A DNA stretch of 64,000 nt, taken from NCBI RefSeq assembly GCF_025685575.1, contig NZ_JAGSYD010000002.1, positions 496,001 through 560,000 on the forward strand, in the 5' to 3' direction. The notes below the pieces were generated by a model. It saw nothing but the letters and a program-made list of their open reading frames with translations, did not search any database and was not told where the DNA came from. The position numbers and the translations under genes are program-made. Shown piece after piece: positions 8,379-16,998 of the stretch (positions are counted from its first letter, which is position 1; each line of letters opens with the position of its first letter). This DNA comes from Granulicella cerasi (GTDB lineage Bacteria > Acidobacteriota > Terriglobia > Terriglobales > Acidobacteriaceae).

Positions 8379-9758
8379 CTAAGCGAAGATCTGTTGTTGC
8401 ACGACACCTGCGACATTCGTCAAACGGAAGTCACGACCTTCGTAGCGATATGTCAGCTGCTCGTGATCAATGCCCATCAGGGCGAGGATCGTCGCGTGTA
8501 GATCGTTGATGTGCATGCGGCCTTCGACCGCAGCCATGCCGAGCTCATCCGTGCCACCGTAACTGAAGCCCTTCTTCACACCAGCACCAGCCATCGCCAT
8601 CGCATACCCGGTGATGTTGTGATCGCGCCCATCATTGCCCTGCGAGGTCGGCAAACGTCCGAACTCAGAGCCAAACAACACAAGCGTGTCATCCAATAGG
8701 CCGCGTTGCTTCAAGTCCGTGAGCAGAGCAGCGATCGGCTGATCGATGCGACGGCTCTGCTCGATGAGACCGTTATGCAGATTGGTGTGATGGTCCCATC
8801 CCGGTTGCCGAATCTCAACGAAGCGCACCCCCGCTTCGCTCAATCGGCGAGCCATCAAGCACTGTCGGCCGAACGAGCCTTCCAGTCCCGGCTTTGCTCC
8901 GTACGCGTCGAGCACATGCCGCGGCTCCTTCGAGATGTCAAGCAAGCTAGGAACTGTGTCCTGCATACGAAAGCCAAGCTCGTAAGACTTGATCACACCT
9001 TCGATCGCTTCCGGTGCACCCGGCTTCGCCTGCTCCTCGTGATTGATATCTTGAATCAGATCGATCTGCTGACGCTCCAAATCACGCGGTGTTACTGAAG
9101 CGATGTTTGGCATGACGCCGCTATCGGTGATCGGCGACCCTTGATAGTACGCAGGCAGAAACGCGCTGCCGTAGTTCGACGCGCCACCGAAGGCCACCGG
9201 CGGATTGATCGTGATGTAGCCCGGCAGGTTTTGGTTCTCTGAGCCAAGCCCGTACAGCAGCCACGCGCCCATGCTTGGTCGGGTCAGCGACGCGTTCGAG
9301 CTGCCCGTATGCAGCTGCACCACGGCCTGCGGGTGCGCAGGCGTGTCGGTATACAAGCCGCGCAGGAAGCAGAACTCATCCGCATGCGTGGCGATGTGTG
9401 GCAACAGTTCAGAGAAGTACGCGCCAGACTGTCCGTACTGCTGGAAACTGAATCGCGACGCAGTGATTGTGCCACCGCCGGGGCCCGCTTTACCATTCAG
9501 CTTTTCCAACTGCGGCTTGTACTCGAAGGTGTCGACACTCGACATCGCGCCTTCCATGAAGAGGAAGATGATGCGCTTTGCCTTCACCGGCAACGGTGGC
9601 TTCTTGGGCGCGAGAGGGTTCAACGCGTTCACCTCTGCATGCGCGGCTTTACTCGCGAGCGAACCCATCAAACCAGCGAGAGCGAGATGTCCAAAACCTG
9701 CGCCTGCCATCTTCAAAACATTCCGGCGCGATGTCACAAACGGTGTAGTTGCAGCCAT
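8379..9758 (-). CDS. DUF1501 family protein, Tat-exported
   Basis: A 459-residue member of DUF1501, a family related to sulfatases/alkaline phosphatases and found next to PSD1/DUF1553 proteins in Planctomycetes, Verrucomicrobia and Acidobacteriota. The chosen ATG at 9758 has GAGGGAAGAT upstream; a longer frame to 9830 overlaps the preceding gene and lacks a ribosome site. The N-terminus carries a twin-arginine signal (SRRNVLKMAGAGFGHLAL). Recognisable family segments include LFMEGAMSSVDTFEYKPQL, FGRQCLMARRLSEAGVRFVEI, WDHHTN and LVLFGSEFGRLP. The start lies 14 bases after the PSD1 stop, so the two are co-transcribed. The biochemical role of the family is not established; periplasmic hydrolysis of a sulfated or phosphorylated substrate is a guess from fold and context. 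Confidence 0.9.
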   Translation of the reverse strand: MAATTPFVTSRRNVLKMAGAGFGHLALAGLMGSLASKAAHAEVNALNPLAPKKPPLPVKAKRIIFLFMEGAMSSVDTFEYKPQLEKLNGKAGPGGGTITASRFSFQQYGQSGAYFSELLPHIATHADEFCFLRGLYTDTPAHPQAVVQLHTGSSNASLTRPSMGAWLLYGLGSENQNLPGYITINPPVAFGGASNYGSAFLPAYYQGSPITDSGVMPNIASVTPRDLERQQIDLIQDINHEEQAKPGAPEAIEGVIKSYELGFRMQDTVPSLLDISKEPRHVLDAYGAKPGLEGSFGRQCLMARRLSEAGVRFVEIRQPGWDHHTNLHNGLIEQSRRIDQPIAALLTDLKQRGLLDDTLVLFGSEFGRLPTSQGNDGRDHNITGYAMAMAGAGVKKGFSYGGTDELGMAAVEGRMHINDLHATILALMGIDHEQLTYRYEGRDFRLTNVAGVVQQQIFA

Positions 9759-9772
9759 TGATCTTCCCTCTT

Positions 9773-12700
9773 CTATCGAACGAATTGAAATGCAGCGGAG
9801 CCATACAGCGATTGCACGAAAGCAGCCCAAGCGGCTTCTTGCGCAGAGTTTGGGTTAACACTTACAGGGGCAACGTCATAGGCCCCTGCCTCGAGCGGCT
9901 CCTGATCGCCCAGACGATCTTCGCGGAAGATCTCCTGCGCCTTCTTCGATTCCAAGCTAGCGGTCTTGAGCAGTGGCAGGGGTGGTGTCGCCGCAGCAGG
10001 TGTGGCTGCCTTCGGAACGCTTTGCGACTGCGTCCATGCGCTTGCGTAGCGAAGCAGGAACGCCTGCACTCGTTGCTGCTCTTCCGGCTTGGGATCGCGA
10101 GATACAACACGCTCGTACGCTTCTCGAATGCGAACAGCGTCACTCGTTCCCTTCCGCGCAATCAATTCTCGTGCCAGTCCCAAAGACTGCTCGCGAACGA
10201 AGGGTGAGTTCAGCATGAAGAGCGCTTGGCCCGGAACCGTTGTATCTTCTCGCTTACCCGAAACGAGTGTTTGCGAGACAGGGTCAAAGGCCTCGAGCGG
10301 TCGTGGCGTTTCATCACGAAGCAATGGCAGATAGATGCTGCGGTAGCGACTCTGATCTGCAGCATGAAGCACGGACCGAACCACCGGGCCATCATCACGT
10401 ATCTCGATCATGCGAAGGTTCATCGCGGGCGAGCCTTGTGGGTGCGTCAGATCAAGATCACCGGACGAAAGCAAAATGCTATCGCGAATCTCTTCTGTCT
10501 CCAGACGCCGTGGTGCATGGCGCCACAGATAACGGTTCGAGGGATCGGCCGCCACGTACTCCTTCGGAGCATTGGAACCGAGTCGATACGTGCGACTCAA
10601 CACAATCTCCCGCACAAGCTTCTTCGTGGACCATCCATTCACAACAAAGTCGTGAGCAAGATAATCCAACAGCTCCGGATGCGAAGGCATGCCACCCGTT
10701 ACGCCGAAGTTATCTGGCGTGCTCACAAGTCCCTCGCCGAAAAGATTGCCCCACACACGATTCACATAAACGCGCGCCGTGAGCGGGTTTTCCTTCGACG
10801 TGATCCAGGCAGCAAGCTCAAGGCGGCCACTATGGTTTGCCGGAATTGCAGGCACGTTCTTCATCTGCACAAGCGAGAGGAAGCCACGCGGCACGGTCGG
10901 CCCATGCTTCTCCTCAACGCCACGAACACGAACGGTCGTATCGGCCACAGTGCCTTCGTGCATGCTATGAATGCCAAAGCCATGCTCGCCAGGATCGTTG
11001 CTGAGTGCAACTTCCTCGCGCAGGCTCTGAGCACGACGCTGCATCGCCGTGCGAGCCTCCTGCTCATCCTTACTCAACGGAGGCAAGCTCGGGTTGAGCT
11101 TCAGCGCTTCCTGTCGCGCCTTGTTCTGCGCCTGCAACTTCGCGCGGGTCTCGCGTAGCTCGGTTTGCACCTGTTTGATGTGCTCCTCCGAAGCATGCGG
11201 GAACGCGTCTGCATTGCTCATCAGACCGAGGTGCTTCGGATCGTAGTAGTCGAGGTTCGCTCCACCCATGCGGCTCGAAAGGCCGGTGTAGTCATCCGTG
11301 CTCGTGAAGATGCCTGCGAGCGCGTAGTAGTCCTTCGTCGGGATCGGGTCGAACTTATGATCGTGGCAACGAGCGCAGGAGACTGTCATCGCCATCGTCG
11401 AACGAGTAACGGTGTCGATCTCATCGTCGACGTTGTCCATTTTGTAGCGCGCCTTGAAGCGCTGGTTCACGTCCTTGGGCCCGAGCGCGAGATAGCCCGT
11501 GGCAATCAGCAGACGATCGTGGTCTGCAGGTGTAGATGCAGGCATCAGATCGCCCGCGATCTGCTCGGTAAGGAAGCGATCGTACGGCTCATCCTGATTG
11601 AACGCGGCAATGACATAATCGCGATACCGCCACGCGTTCGGATACGGCATGTTGCGTGACGGTCCAGATGATTCGCCATAGCGCGCAACGTCGAGCCAGT
11701 GACGCCCCCAGCGCTCACCATACTGCGGCGACGCGAGCAAGCGATCGACGAGCACTTCGTAGTCCTTCCGCGTGTGGTGCTTTTCAAACGCCTTCACCTG
11801 TGCCGGCGTAGGCGGCAAGCCCGTGAGGTCATAGCTCACGCGACGCAGCAATGTAGCAGGATCAGCGTCATCCACTGGTGCGAGATGCTTCTCATCCAAC
11901 GTTGAAAGGATGAAGCGATCGATGGGCTGCTGTGACCACTTGTTGTTCGCAATCTCCGGTAACGTCGGCGTAGTGAGCGGCTGCCACGACCAATGCTGCG
12001 CGCGCAACTTCGGATACAGCGCTGCAAGCTTTGCCGGTGTCGGAGGGAGCTTCTCTGTTTCATCCGGCCATGCCGCACCATCGCGCACCCACTGCTCAAG
12101 CGTCGCGATCTCTTCCGCAGGCAAAGCTTCTGCGCTCTCCTGCGGCATGCGCTGCGCAAGGTTCGCAGTCTTCAAGCGATCAATAAGGAGGCTCTTCTCG
12201 GGATGTCCAGGAACGATCACCGGGCCATCATTGCCACCCGCGAAGATGCTGATACCCACGTCCACGCGCAGACCGCCAGCTTCCTTGAACGCATCCGAGT
12301 GGCAGTTGTAGCAACGGTTCACAAGAATCGGCCGTACCTTCTTCTCGAAGTACGCAAGCTGTTCCGGCGTTGCAGGACGAGGATATGCAACCGTCTTCGC
12401 AGAGGCGTCCGAGAGAGGCGCAGCCACTACGGACGCGCTCTTCGCCTCACTCCACGGCGCGCCTTGCAGCACCCACTCGCGTAGCGCGGCGATGCTGTAC
12501 TCCGGCAGCGGATCATCTTCGCCTTTCGGCATGCGGAGCTTCGTGTCCGTTGTGAGCAAGCGCTGCAGCAGAAGACTCTCGTCTGGCTTCCCAGGCACAA
12601 TCGCAGCGCCGCTCTTGCCACCAGCAAGTAACGCAGCACGGTCATCCACACGAAGTCCACCTGCGGAGCGAGTCGCCGCAGAGTGGCAATCGTAGCAGTG

Positions 12701-12883
12701 CTCCTGCAACACCGGTTGAACCTTCTGTTGAAAGAGCTCCGGCCCTTGCGGCGACTTCGTGGCCGCAGGGGCCTGAGCGCGCACAGCGAAAGAAAGCGCG
12801 AAGACCAACATCAAGAGCAGTGAGCGCACCACTGCGTCTGGTAGCAGACGATTTCGTCCGCCACGTACCAGAGAAAATGTCAT
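9773..12883 (-). CDS. PSD1/DUF1549/DUF1553 protein with planctomycete-type cytochrome c domains
   Basis: A large exported protein (about 1036 residues from 12883). The start is uncertain: ATG at 12883 gives a clean signal peptide ending near VRAQA, ATG at 12907 is possible, and the longest frame begins with TTG at 12940. Two N-terminal cytochrome-type repeats contain heme-binding CYDCH and CYNCH, each followed by the GGLRVD segment typical of PSCyt1. DUF1549 (DRFILSTLDEKHL, GLPPTPAQV, RYGESSG) comes next, with a third CxxCH in CARCHDHKFDPI. DUF1553 (AAWITSKENPLTARVYVNRVWG, MLNSPFV) forms the C-terminal part. It is the first gene after the promoter at 13.1 kb and pairs with DUF1501. A role as periplasmic redox protein in breakdown of the substrate imported by the receptor is inferred. 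Confidence 0.9.
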   Translation of the reverse strand: MTFSLVRGGRNRLLPDAVVRSLLLMLVFALSFAVRAQAPAATKSPQGPELFQQKVQPVLQEHCYDCHSAATRSAGGLRVDDRAALLAGGKSGAAIVPGKPDESLLLQRLLTTDTKLRMPKGEDDPLPEYSIAALREWVLQGAPWSEAKSASVVAAPLSDASAKTVAYPRPATPEQLAYFEKKVRPILVNRCYNCHSDAFKEAGGLRVDVGISIFAGGNDGPVIVPGHPEKSLLIDRLKTANLAQRMPQESAEALPAEEIATLEQWVRDGAAWPDETEKLPPTPAKLAALYPKLRAQHWSWQPLTTPTLPEIANNKWSQQPIDRFILSTLDEKHLAPVDDADPATLLRRVSYDLTGLPPTPAQVKAFEKHHTRKDYEVLVDRLLASPQYGERWGRHWLDVARYGESSGPSRNMPYPNAWRYRDYVIAAFNQDEPYDRFLTEQIAGDLMPASTPADHDRLLIATGYLALGPKDVNQRFKARYKMDNVDDEIDTVTRSTMAMTVSCARCHDHKFDPIPTKDYYALAGIFTSTDDYTGLSSRMGGANLDYYDPKHLGLMSNADAFPHASEEHIKQVQTELRETRAKLQAQNKARQEALKLNPSLPPLSKDEQEARTAMQRRAQSLREEVALSNDPGEHGFGIHSMHEGTVADTTVRVRGVEEKHGPTVPRGFLSLVQMKNVPAIPANHSGRLELAAWITSKENPLTARVYVNRVWGNLFGEGLVSTPDNFGVTGGMPSHPELLDYLAHDFVVNGWSTKKLVREIVLSRTYRLGSNAPKEYVAADPSNRYLWRHAPRRLETEEIRDSILLSSGDLDLTHPQGSPAMNLRMIEIRDDGPVVRSVLHAADQSRYRSIYLPLLRDETPRPLEAFDPVSQTLVSGKREDTTVPGQALFMLNSPFVREQSLGLARELIARKGTSDAVRIREAYERVVSRDPKPEEQQRVQAFLLRYASAWTQSQSVPKAATPAAATPPLPLLKTASLESKKAQEIFREDRLGDQEPLEAGAYDVAPVSVNPNSAQEAAWAAFVQSLYGSAAFQFVR

Positions 12884-13087
12884 GAAGATGCCTGTCGCCG
12901 GTGTCATGTCTGCGCCACGGCTCGAAAGAGCGTGCAGCAAAACGCAGGCTCACACCTGTGTTCAAAACGTCACTTATGTAAGAAGGGAGGGCGTTATGAA
13001 AACGAGCAACAACCACAACAGAGCGTAACGGCCAGGGCGACCATGCGTTGGGTACGCGAATTAGGTAAGCTCTGATGCATTCAGTCG

Positions 13088-13116
13088 ATAAGAATTGAAT
13101 TCGAACGGCGTGTCAA
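13088..13116 (-). promoter_or_regulatory. sigma-70-type promoter for the PSD1-DUF1501-receptor block
   Basis: On the minus strand a perfect TTGACA (13111-13116) is separated by exactly 17 bases from TCTTAT (13088-13093). The leader from here to the first gene is about 170-200 bases, long enough for further control. No competing gene lies between. Confidence 0.6.
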
Positions 13117-13132
13117 GCAATAAATACGAGAA

Positions 13133-13735
13133 TCAGCAATACATCTTAGGCGATAAAAAGCACTCCCGCCCGAAGAGAAGAGAGGCCGTATTCGAATTAC
13201 GAACGCTGCCTCCACAGCGGGTTGCGAACAGGACGACTGCAGTGACGGTACCGTTTGCAACCACGACACATAGCACCGGAGACCGCGACCACAATGCTGA
13301 GGTGGTGGATCCAGCAGGCCCGGTCTGCAACTGACCGCTGGCATCCAAGGTGTCGAGCGAATTGCTGAAGCCATTGGCGACCCAGACACGAGCTGTACTG
13401 TCGAGAGCGATGCCGGTGCTGTAAGTCAGCCCCCCAGGGGAGAAGCCAGCGGCCGGGGAGACTGCATTGCCGGTGGGATCCAGCTCTGTGATATTCCCAG
13501 CTCCCGCCGGCGAAGGGCACCCATCACCGCAATTCGCAATCCACGAGTTGTCGTGAGCATCAATAGCCAAAGAGTTAGGCACAGAAAGCCCACCCTCAAA
13601 AAAGCCCGCGGGCGGTCCATTCACTGCCACTGCGGTACCAGAAAGGCCGCCGCTCAGAGGTCCTCCGCTCTGGCTAAACTTCGAGACAGAATTCGCCTGC
13701 GGATTCAGTACCCATACGGAGTTAAGTGGGGACTG
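13133..13735 (-). pseudogene. NHL/SMP-30-type beta-propeller protein, fragment
   Basis: About 200 codons of an open frame with beta-propeller repeats of the kind seen in NHL and virginiamycin-B-lyase-like secreted proteins: SLAIDAHDNSWIANCGDG, STGIALDSTARVWVANG, and upstream NSVWVLNPQANSVSKFSQSG. It has no start codon with a ribosome site and breaks off near 13735. It also loses similarity after about 13300, where the frame runs into unrelated sequence. It is a truncated remnant at the left edge of the IS region. Confidence 0.6.
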
Positions 13736-14276
13736 GGCTCTTCCAAATGCCGTGCGAGTTGCATCGTATGCCTCCGCTCACCTCGATTTGCTGGCCGCAC
13801 AACGGATGGCAGCCGAACTGGCCTGCTCTCGATGAATCGTTGTGGGAATTGATGGGATTGAGCCGGGAAAAGCTGGCCCAACATGACTGGAATGGGTCGA
13901 TCCGTGGCGTTAATCCTCTAGGCAGCCAACTACGCTGCGGGCTCAGCTCCTTCATGCGCAGACCTCAATCGCGAAATTCAGTCCGTCGGACGTGGCGTCG
14001 AGAACTCGCAGCGGATGAATCTCGACCTTCTTCTCGCCCGGCTCCAACGCAAATCGATGATCTGTATTGATTCGTTCGAAATGGTAGATCTTGCTTTCGG
14101 ACGGCGTCGGGATGCTTACGTCTACTCACGACCAAATTGGAAGGGCATGGAATGATTGTGACCATACTTATTAATCGATATATTTCGCCGAAATGCAGAT
14201 ATACTCACAGGTAACCCCATACGGATTACCTTATGAATATTCGAGTTCACAGCTCCCACAAGAGGAGCTTCTCTGC
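13736..14276. other. rearranged intergenic sequence left of the IS element
   Basis: No intact gene. On the minus strand 13962 to about 14122 encodes a 55-codon C-terminal fragment (TPSESKIYHFERIN ... VLDATSDGLNFAIEVCA, then stop) that I cannot assign. A plus-strand tryptophan-rich frame at 13726-14070 has no ribosome site or recognised family. Confidence 0.35.
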
Positions 14277-14340
14277 ACTGGTCTGCCCGGCGTTTTTTGT
14301 ACCAGTCTGAGTGATAGAGACTGAGTACAAGGAGCTTGAT

Positions 14341-14622
14341 ATGCCGAGGGGCAAGAAGCATAGTGCGGAGCAGGTAGTGAACCTGCTGCGTCAGATTGAA
14401 GTGGCGGTTGCGAACGGGAAGACGACGGTTCAGGCGTGCAAGGACGCGTCGATTACGGAGCAGACGTACTACCGTTGGCGCAAGGAGTACGGGGGGCTGC
14501 AGGTGGACCAGGCCAAGCGTCTGAAGGAGCTTGAGGTGGAGAACGCGAAGCTGAAGCGGTTGGTGGCGAACCTGAGCCTGGATAGTCTTGTGTTGAAGGA
14601 CTTCGCCTCGGGAAACTTCTAA
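14341..14622 (+). CDS. IS3-family transposase OrfA (helix-turn-helix)
   Basis: A 93-residue OrfA. The N-terminal HTH_Tnp_1-type helix-turn-helix (EQVVNLLRQIEVAVANGKT ... ITEQTYYRWRKEYGGL) binds the inverted repeats. It is followed by a leucine-rich heptad segment (KRLKELEVENAKLKRLVANL) for oligomerisation. The GAAG-type ribosome site is weak (AAGGAGCTTGAT just before ATG 14341). The stop at 14620-14622 lies 4 nt after the heptamer GGGAAAC, which would let a fraction of ribosomes shift -1 into OrfB. Confidence 0.88.
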   Translation: MPRGKKHSAEQVVNLLRQIEVAVANGKTTVQACKDASITEQTYYRWRKEYGGLQVDQAKRLKELEVENAKLKRLVANLSLDSLVLKDFASGNF

Positions 14623-15545
14623 GCCCGGAGCGTCGGCGTCAGGCTGCGGAGCATGCGCAACAGCGGCATGGCCTAACTGAGCGACGAGCGTGCCGTCTGG
14701 CGAAGCAGCCACGCGGCAGGCAGCGTTATCGGCCGACGCAACGGGCGAATGAAGACAAGCTGACGCAGGCGATCATCACCCTGGCGGGCCAGTATGGCCG
14801 GTATGGCTATCGACGGATCACGGCGCTGCTGGTGCGAGCGGGCTGGAAGGTCGGCAAGGATCGTGTCGAGCGTATCTGGCGACGTGAAGGTCTGAAGGTG
14901 CCGCAGAAGCAGAAGCCGCGTGGTCGTCTGTGGTTCAACGACGGCTCGTGTGTGAGGCTGCGGCCCACGCATGCCAACCATGTGTGGAGCTATGACTTCG
15001 TGAGCGTGCGCACGCATGACGGCCGCATGGCGCGGGCGTTGAATCTGATCGACGAGCACACGCGCGAGGCGCTGCTGGTGCGCGTGGAACGCAGATGGTC
15101 GTCCGCGCTGGTCATCGCCGCGCTGGCCGATGTGATGGTCATGAAGGGCGTGCCTGAGCATCTGCGTTCCGACAATGGCCCTGAGTTCGTCGCGCACGAT
15201 CTTCGCAGATGGCTCGCGGACACGGGAGCAAAGACAGCCTACATCGAGCCCGGCTCACCGTGGGAGAACGGCTACTGCGAGAGCTTCAACTCGAAGATGC
15301 GTGATGAGTTCCTGAACGGAGAGATCTTCTACTCGATCAAGGAACTGCGCGTACTTGCCGAACGCGGGCGCAAGCACTACAACACCGCCAGACCACACTC
15401 CTCGCTGGGCTACAGACCGCCAGCGCCAGAGGCTTGGCTGGCATCAGCCTCTCGGCAGGCGGAGGAGCCGTTCGCTTCGCTCACGCCTCCTCCACCTGCC
15501 GCATCCTGCATCGATCCGAACTCGGAGATCACTGCGCTACACTAA
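14586..15545 (+). CDS. IS3-family transposase OrfB (DDE integrase), made by -1 frameshift
   Basis: Open in the -1 frame from 14586 to the stop at 15545. The catalytic rve core has DDE residues: D in WSYDFVSVRT, D in LRSDNGPEF, and E in SPWENGYCESFNSKMRDEF. An N-terminal HTH_21 region (GQYGRYGYRRITALLVRAGW) precedes it. The C-terminus LPHSSLGYRPPAPEAW-type segment (ARPHSSLGYRPPAPEAW here) is diagnostic of IS3 family. There is no good start of its own; the first ATG is at 14832 inside the domain, so production as an OrfAB fusion is expected. The frame is uninterrupted, so the element may still be active. Confidence 0.88.
   Translation, partial: SCVEGLRLGKLLSPERRRQAAEHAQQRHGLTERRACRLAKQPRGRQRYRPTQRANEDKLTQAIITLAGQYGRYGYRRITALLVRAGWKVGKDRVERIWRREGLKVPQKQKPRGRLWFNDGSCVRLRPTHANHVWSYDFVSVRTHDGRMARALNLIDEHTREALLVRVERRWSSALVIAALADVMVMKGVPEHLRSDNGPEFVAHDLRRWLADTGAKTAYIEPGSPWENGYCESFNSKMRDEFLNGEIFYSIKELRVLAERGRKHYNTARPHSSLGYRPPAPEAWLASASRQAEEPFASLTPPPPAASCIDPNSEITALH
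14610..14616 (+). promoter_or_regulatory. -1 ribosomal frameshift heptamer G_GGA_AAC
   Basis: In the OrfA frame the codons read tcG GGA AAC ttc taa, a canonical X_XXY_YYZ slippery heptamer 4 nt before the OrfA stop. It lies inside the 37-nt OrfA/OrfB overlap. GC-rich sequence that can fold follows at once. Confidence 0.65.
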
Positions 15546-15580
15546 CAATCCAACTGGTACAAAATATCGGTCAGACCAGT

Positions 15581-16480
15581 CTCCATGCGTTGCGTCGTCG
15601 AAAAGAGCCTGGCTAGACGATCCTCCCAAGGCACTCAGATCTACGGTGACTCCTGCGATGGCGTAGGTTCCCGGAGTCGCCGTGACATATAGGAGCGTCG
15701 TGGAGCCGGGAGTCAACGCCGAGGGACTTGCGTTCGCGTTCGATAGCGAAATGGGAGAAGCACTTCCTCCCCCGCCGCCGCCGCACGGAGTTGCCGCTGA
15801 ATTCAGATTTCGGGGTGCCGGCGCGCTCGCAACACTGAAATCGGAACCATTCTGATCAGTATCCGTGCAGGATGCACTACGGATCACGATCTGCGCTGTT
15901 GACGGTGTGGGCGCTGGTGAAGCGCCCTCGGAGCATCCACTGCCAGTGCCGTACGACACCTTATCGACGATGCCATCGCTCGTGGTTGGGCACGTCGAGG
16001 TCACTTTCGTGGAATTGCTGAGCAAATATACCCTACCGGCAGTGGAGCTCATGTTCAGCGTTCCGGTTAGGTCTGGCGTAACGGGAAGCACAGCTCCGAC
16101 GGTCCCATCCGTGCTGCTCGCGATGAGATAGCGCTTACCGGCAGGAAGCATTGTCCCAGCAGGAATGACTGTGGGATTTGACGCAACCGTTCCGGTTGTC
16201 GCCGCGTACTGGACGGACCAACCGCCGATGCTCGCGTCGGTGGTGCCCAGATTGAACAGCTCCACGTAATCCGTCCGATAGAGCGCGGTTCCAGATTGAG
16301 CTGAACTGCCGCCAGCACCGTACACCTGATCGATCACAACGCTGGTGGACTGGCCAGTGCAGATCTACTAAAAATAATAAGCAGGAGGAAGCCAAGCGAT
16401 AGGCACTTGATTACTTTTGTTGTAGACCACTTTAGGACCAACGAAAGCCGTTCCGTGGCCAAGCACGGTAGTGTACGCAT
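15581..16480 (-). pseudogene. secreted lamin-tail-domain protein, frameshifted and cut by the IS
   Basis: The gene starts at ATG 16480 with AGGAGATGAC upstream and a signal peptide (CLSLGFLLLIIFSRSALA). A one-base shift near 16345 breaks the frame just before VIDQVYGAGG. The next frame encodes a lamin-tail fold (YVELFNLGTTDASIGGWSVQY, AGKRYLIAS, ASCTDTDQNGSDF), a poly-glycine linker and the start of an Ig-like domain (SSSQALFDDATHGD), then runs into the IS right end at 15580. Proteins of this plan usually go on to an endonuclease/exonuclease/phosphatase domain, i.e. extracellular nucleases of ExeM/NucH type. The downstream part is not found on the other side of the IS, so it has been lost. 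Confidence 0.72.
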
Positions 16481-16626
16481 GTCATCTCCTGAAAAGAGAA
16501 CATCACTTGCGCACACGGAAACCCATGATCCATCTGTGGTCGGCATACTCAGCGAAGATCCGAACCTAATTGTTTTTGATAAAGTTTCTAGAGAGTAACA
16601 CCGATTCGGGAAAAGGTTACATACGA

Positions 16627-16670
16627 AGAGATTATTCTTGGCTATCTTTAGATAGCCAAGAATAATCTCT
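16627..16670. repeat. perfect inverted repeat, 20-bp arms, 4-nt loop
   Basis: The arm AGAGATTATTCTTGGCTATC (16627-16646) and its exact complement (16651-16670) are separated by TTTA. It is AT-rich, lacks a flanking T-run on either strand, and so does not look like an ordinary terminator. It stands between the broken lamin-tail gene and the mobile maintenance module. Confidence 0.85.
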
Positions 16671-16959
16671 TGTTGACTGCCCAGCTCCCATACAAATATC
16701 GCGTCAAGACCCTTCAGGGATTGATCTGATCCAATCTTCGTGGGCTACCGACTGATTGTTTGGGTCTCACCGTCCGTCGTGGATAAACCAAGAGTTGATC
16801 GCCTGCAGCGCGCTCACCTGCACTTCCCGCGAAAATAGAGGTCAATCTTCCAAGGACACGACATCTACCGCGCAGCCGGCGAGCGGGGGCCGGGCCAACT
16901 GGAAAAGGGTCTGGGAGAAACCGAAGAGGTGTCTCCCAGCGCAATTTCCCACACGAACG

Positions 16960-16986
16960 CAGTGGCCTCGGAGGATCCGAGGCCAC
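16960..16986 (-). terminator. hairpin downstream of ParB-like gene
   Basis: Stem AGTGGCCTCGG / CCGAGGCCACT with a 5-nt AGGAT loop, 12 bases past the stop codon at 16999. There is no T-run after it on the minus strand, so it may protect the 3' end or terminate weakly. Confidence 0.5.
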
Positions 16987-16998
16987 TCTGTCTCGAGG

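Larger units (their letters stand above)
14277..15580 (+). mobile_element. IS3-family insertion sequence
   Basis: About 1.3 kb bounded by imperfect inverted repeats of roughly 30 bp. The left end starts ACTGGTCTGCCCGG and continues to TTTTGTACCAGT (14277-14306); the right end, read inward, starts ACTGGTCTGACCG and continues to TTTTGTACCAGT (15580-15551). It encodes overlapping orfA and orfB with a -1 slippery site. No target duplication is evident: CTGC flanks the left end and CTCC the right. This suggests recombination or deletion after insertion. The right end interrupts a lamin-tail protein gene. Confidence 0.88.
16481..16998. other. intergenic stretch with palindrome and hairpin
   Basis: No convincing gene in about 500 bases. 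It contains a long perfect palindrome (16627-16670) and a hairpin just downstream of the ParB-like gene (16960-16986), both listed separately. Confidence 0.4.

Noticed and set aside
12884-12940. Earlier TTG start for the PSD1/DUF1553 protein
   Set aside because: It would place about 19 residues before a clean signal peptide and has no ribosome site; the internal ATG at 12883 or 12907 is more likely.
13726-14070. Tryptophan-rich plus-strand frame of 114 codons left of the IS
   Set aside because: No family, no ribosome site, and a better protein-like fragment lies on the opposite strand at its right end.
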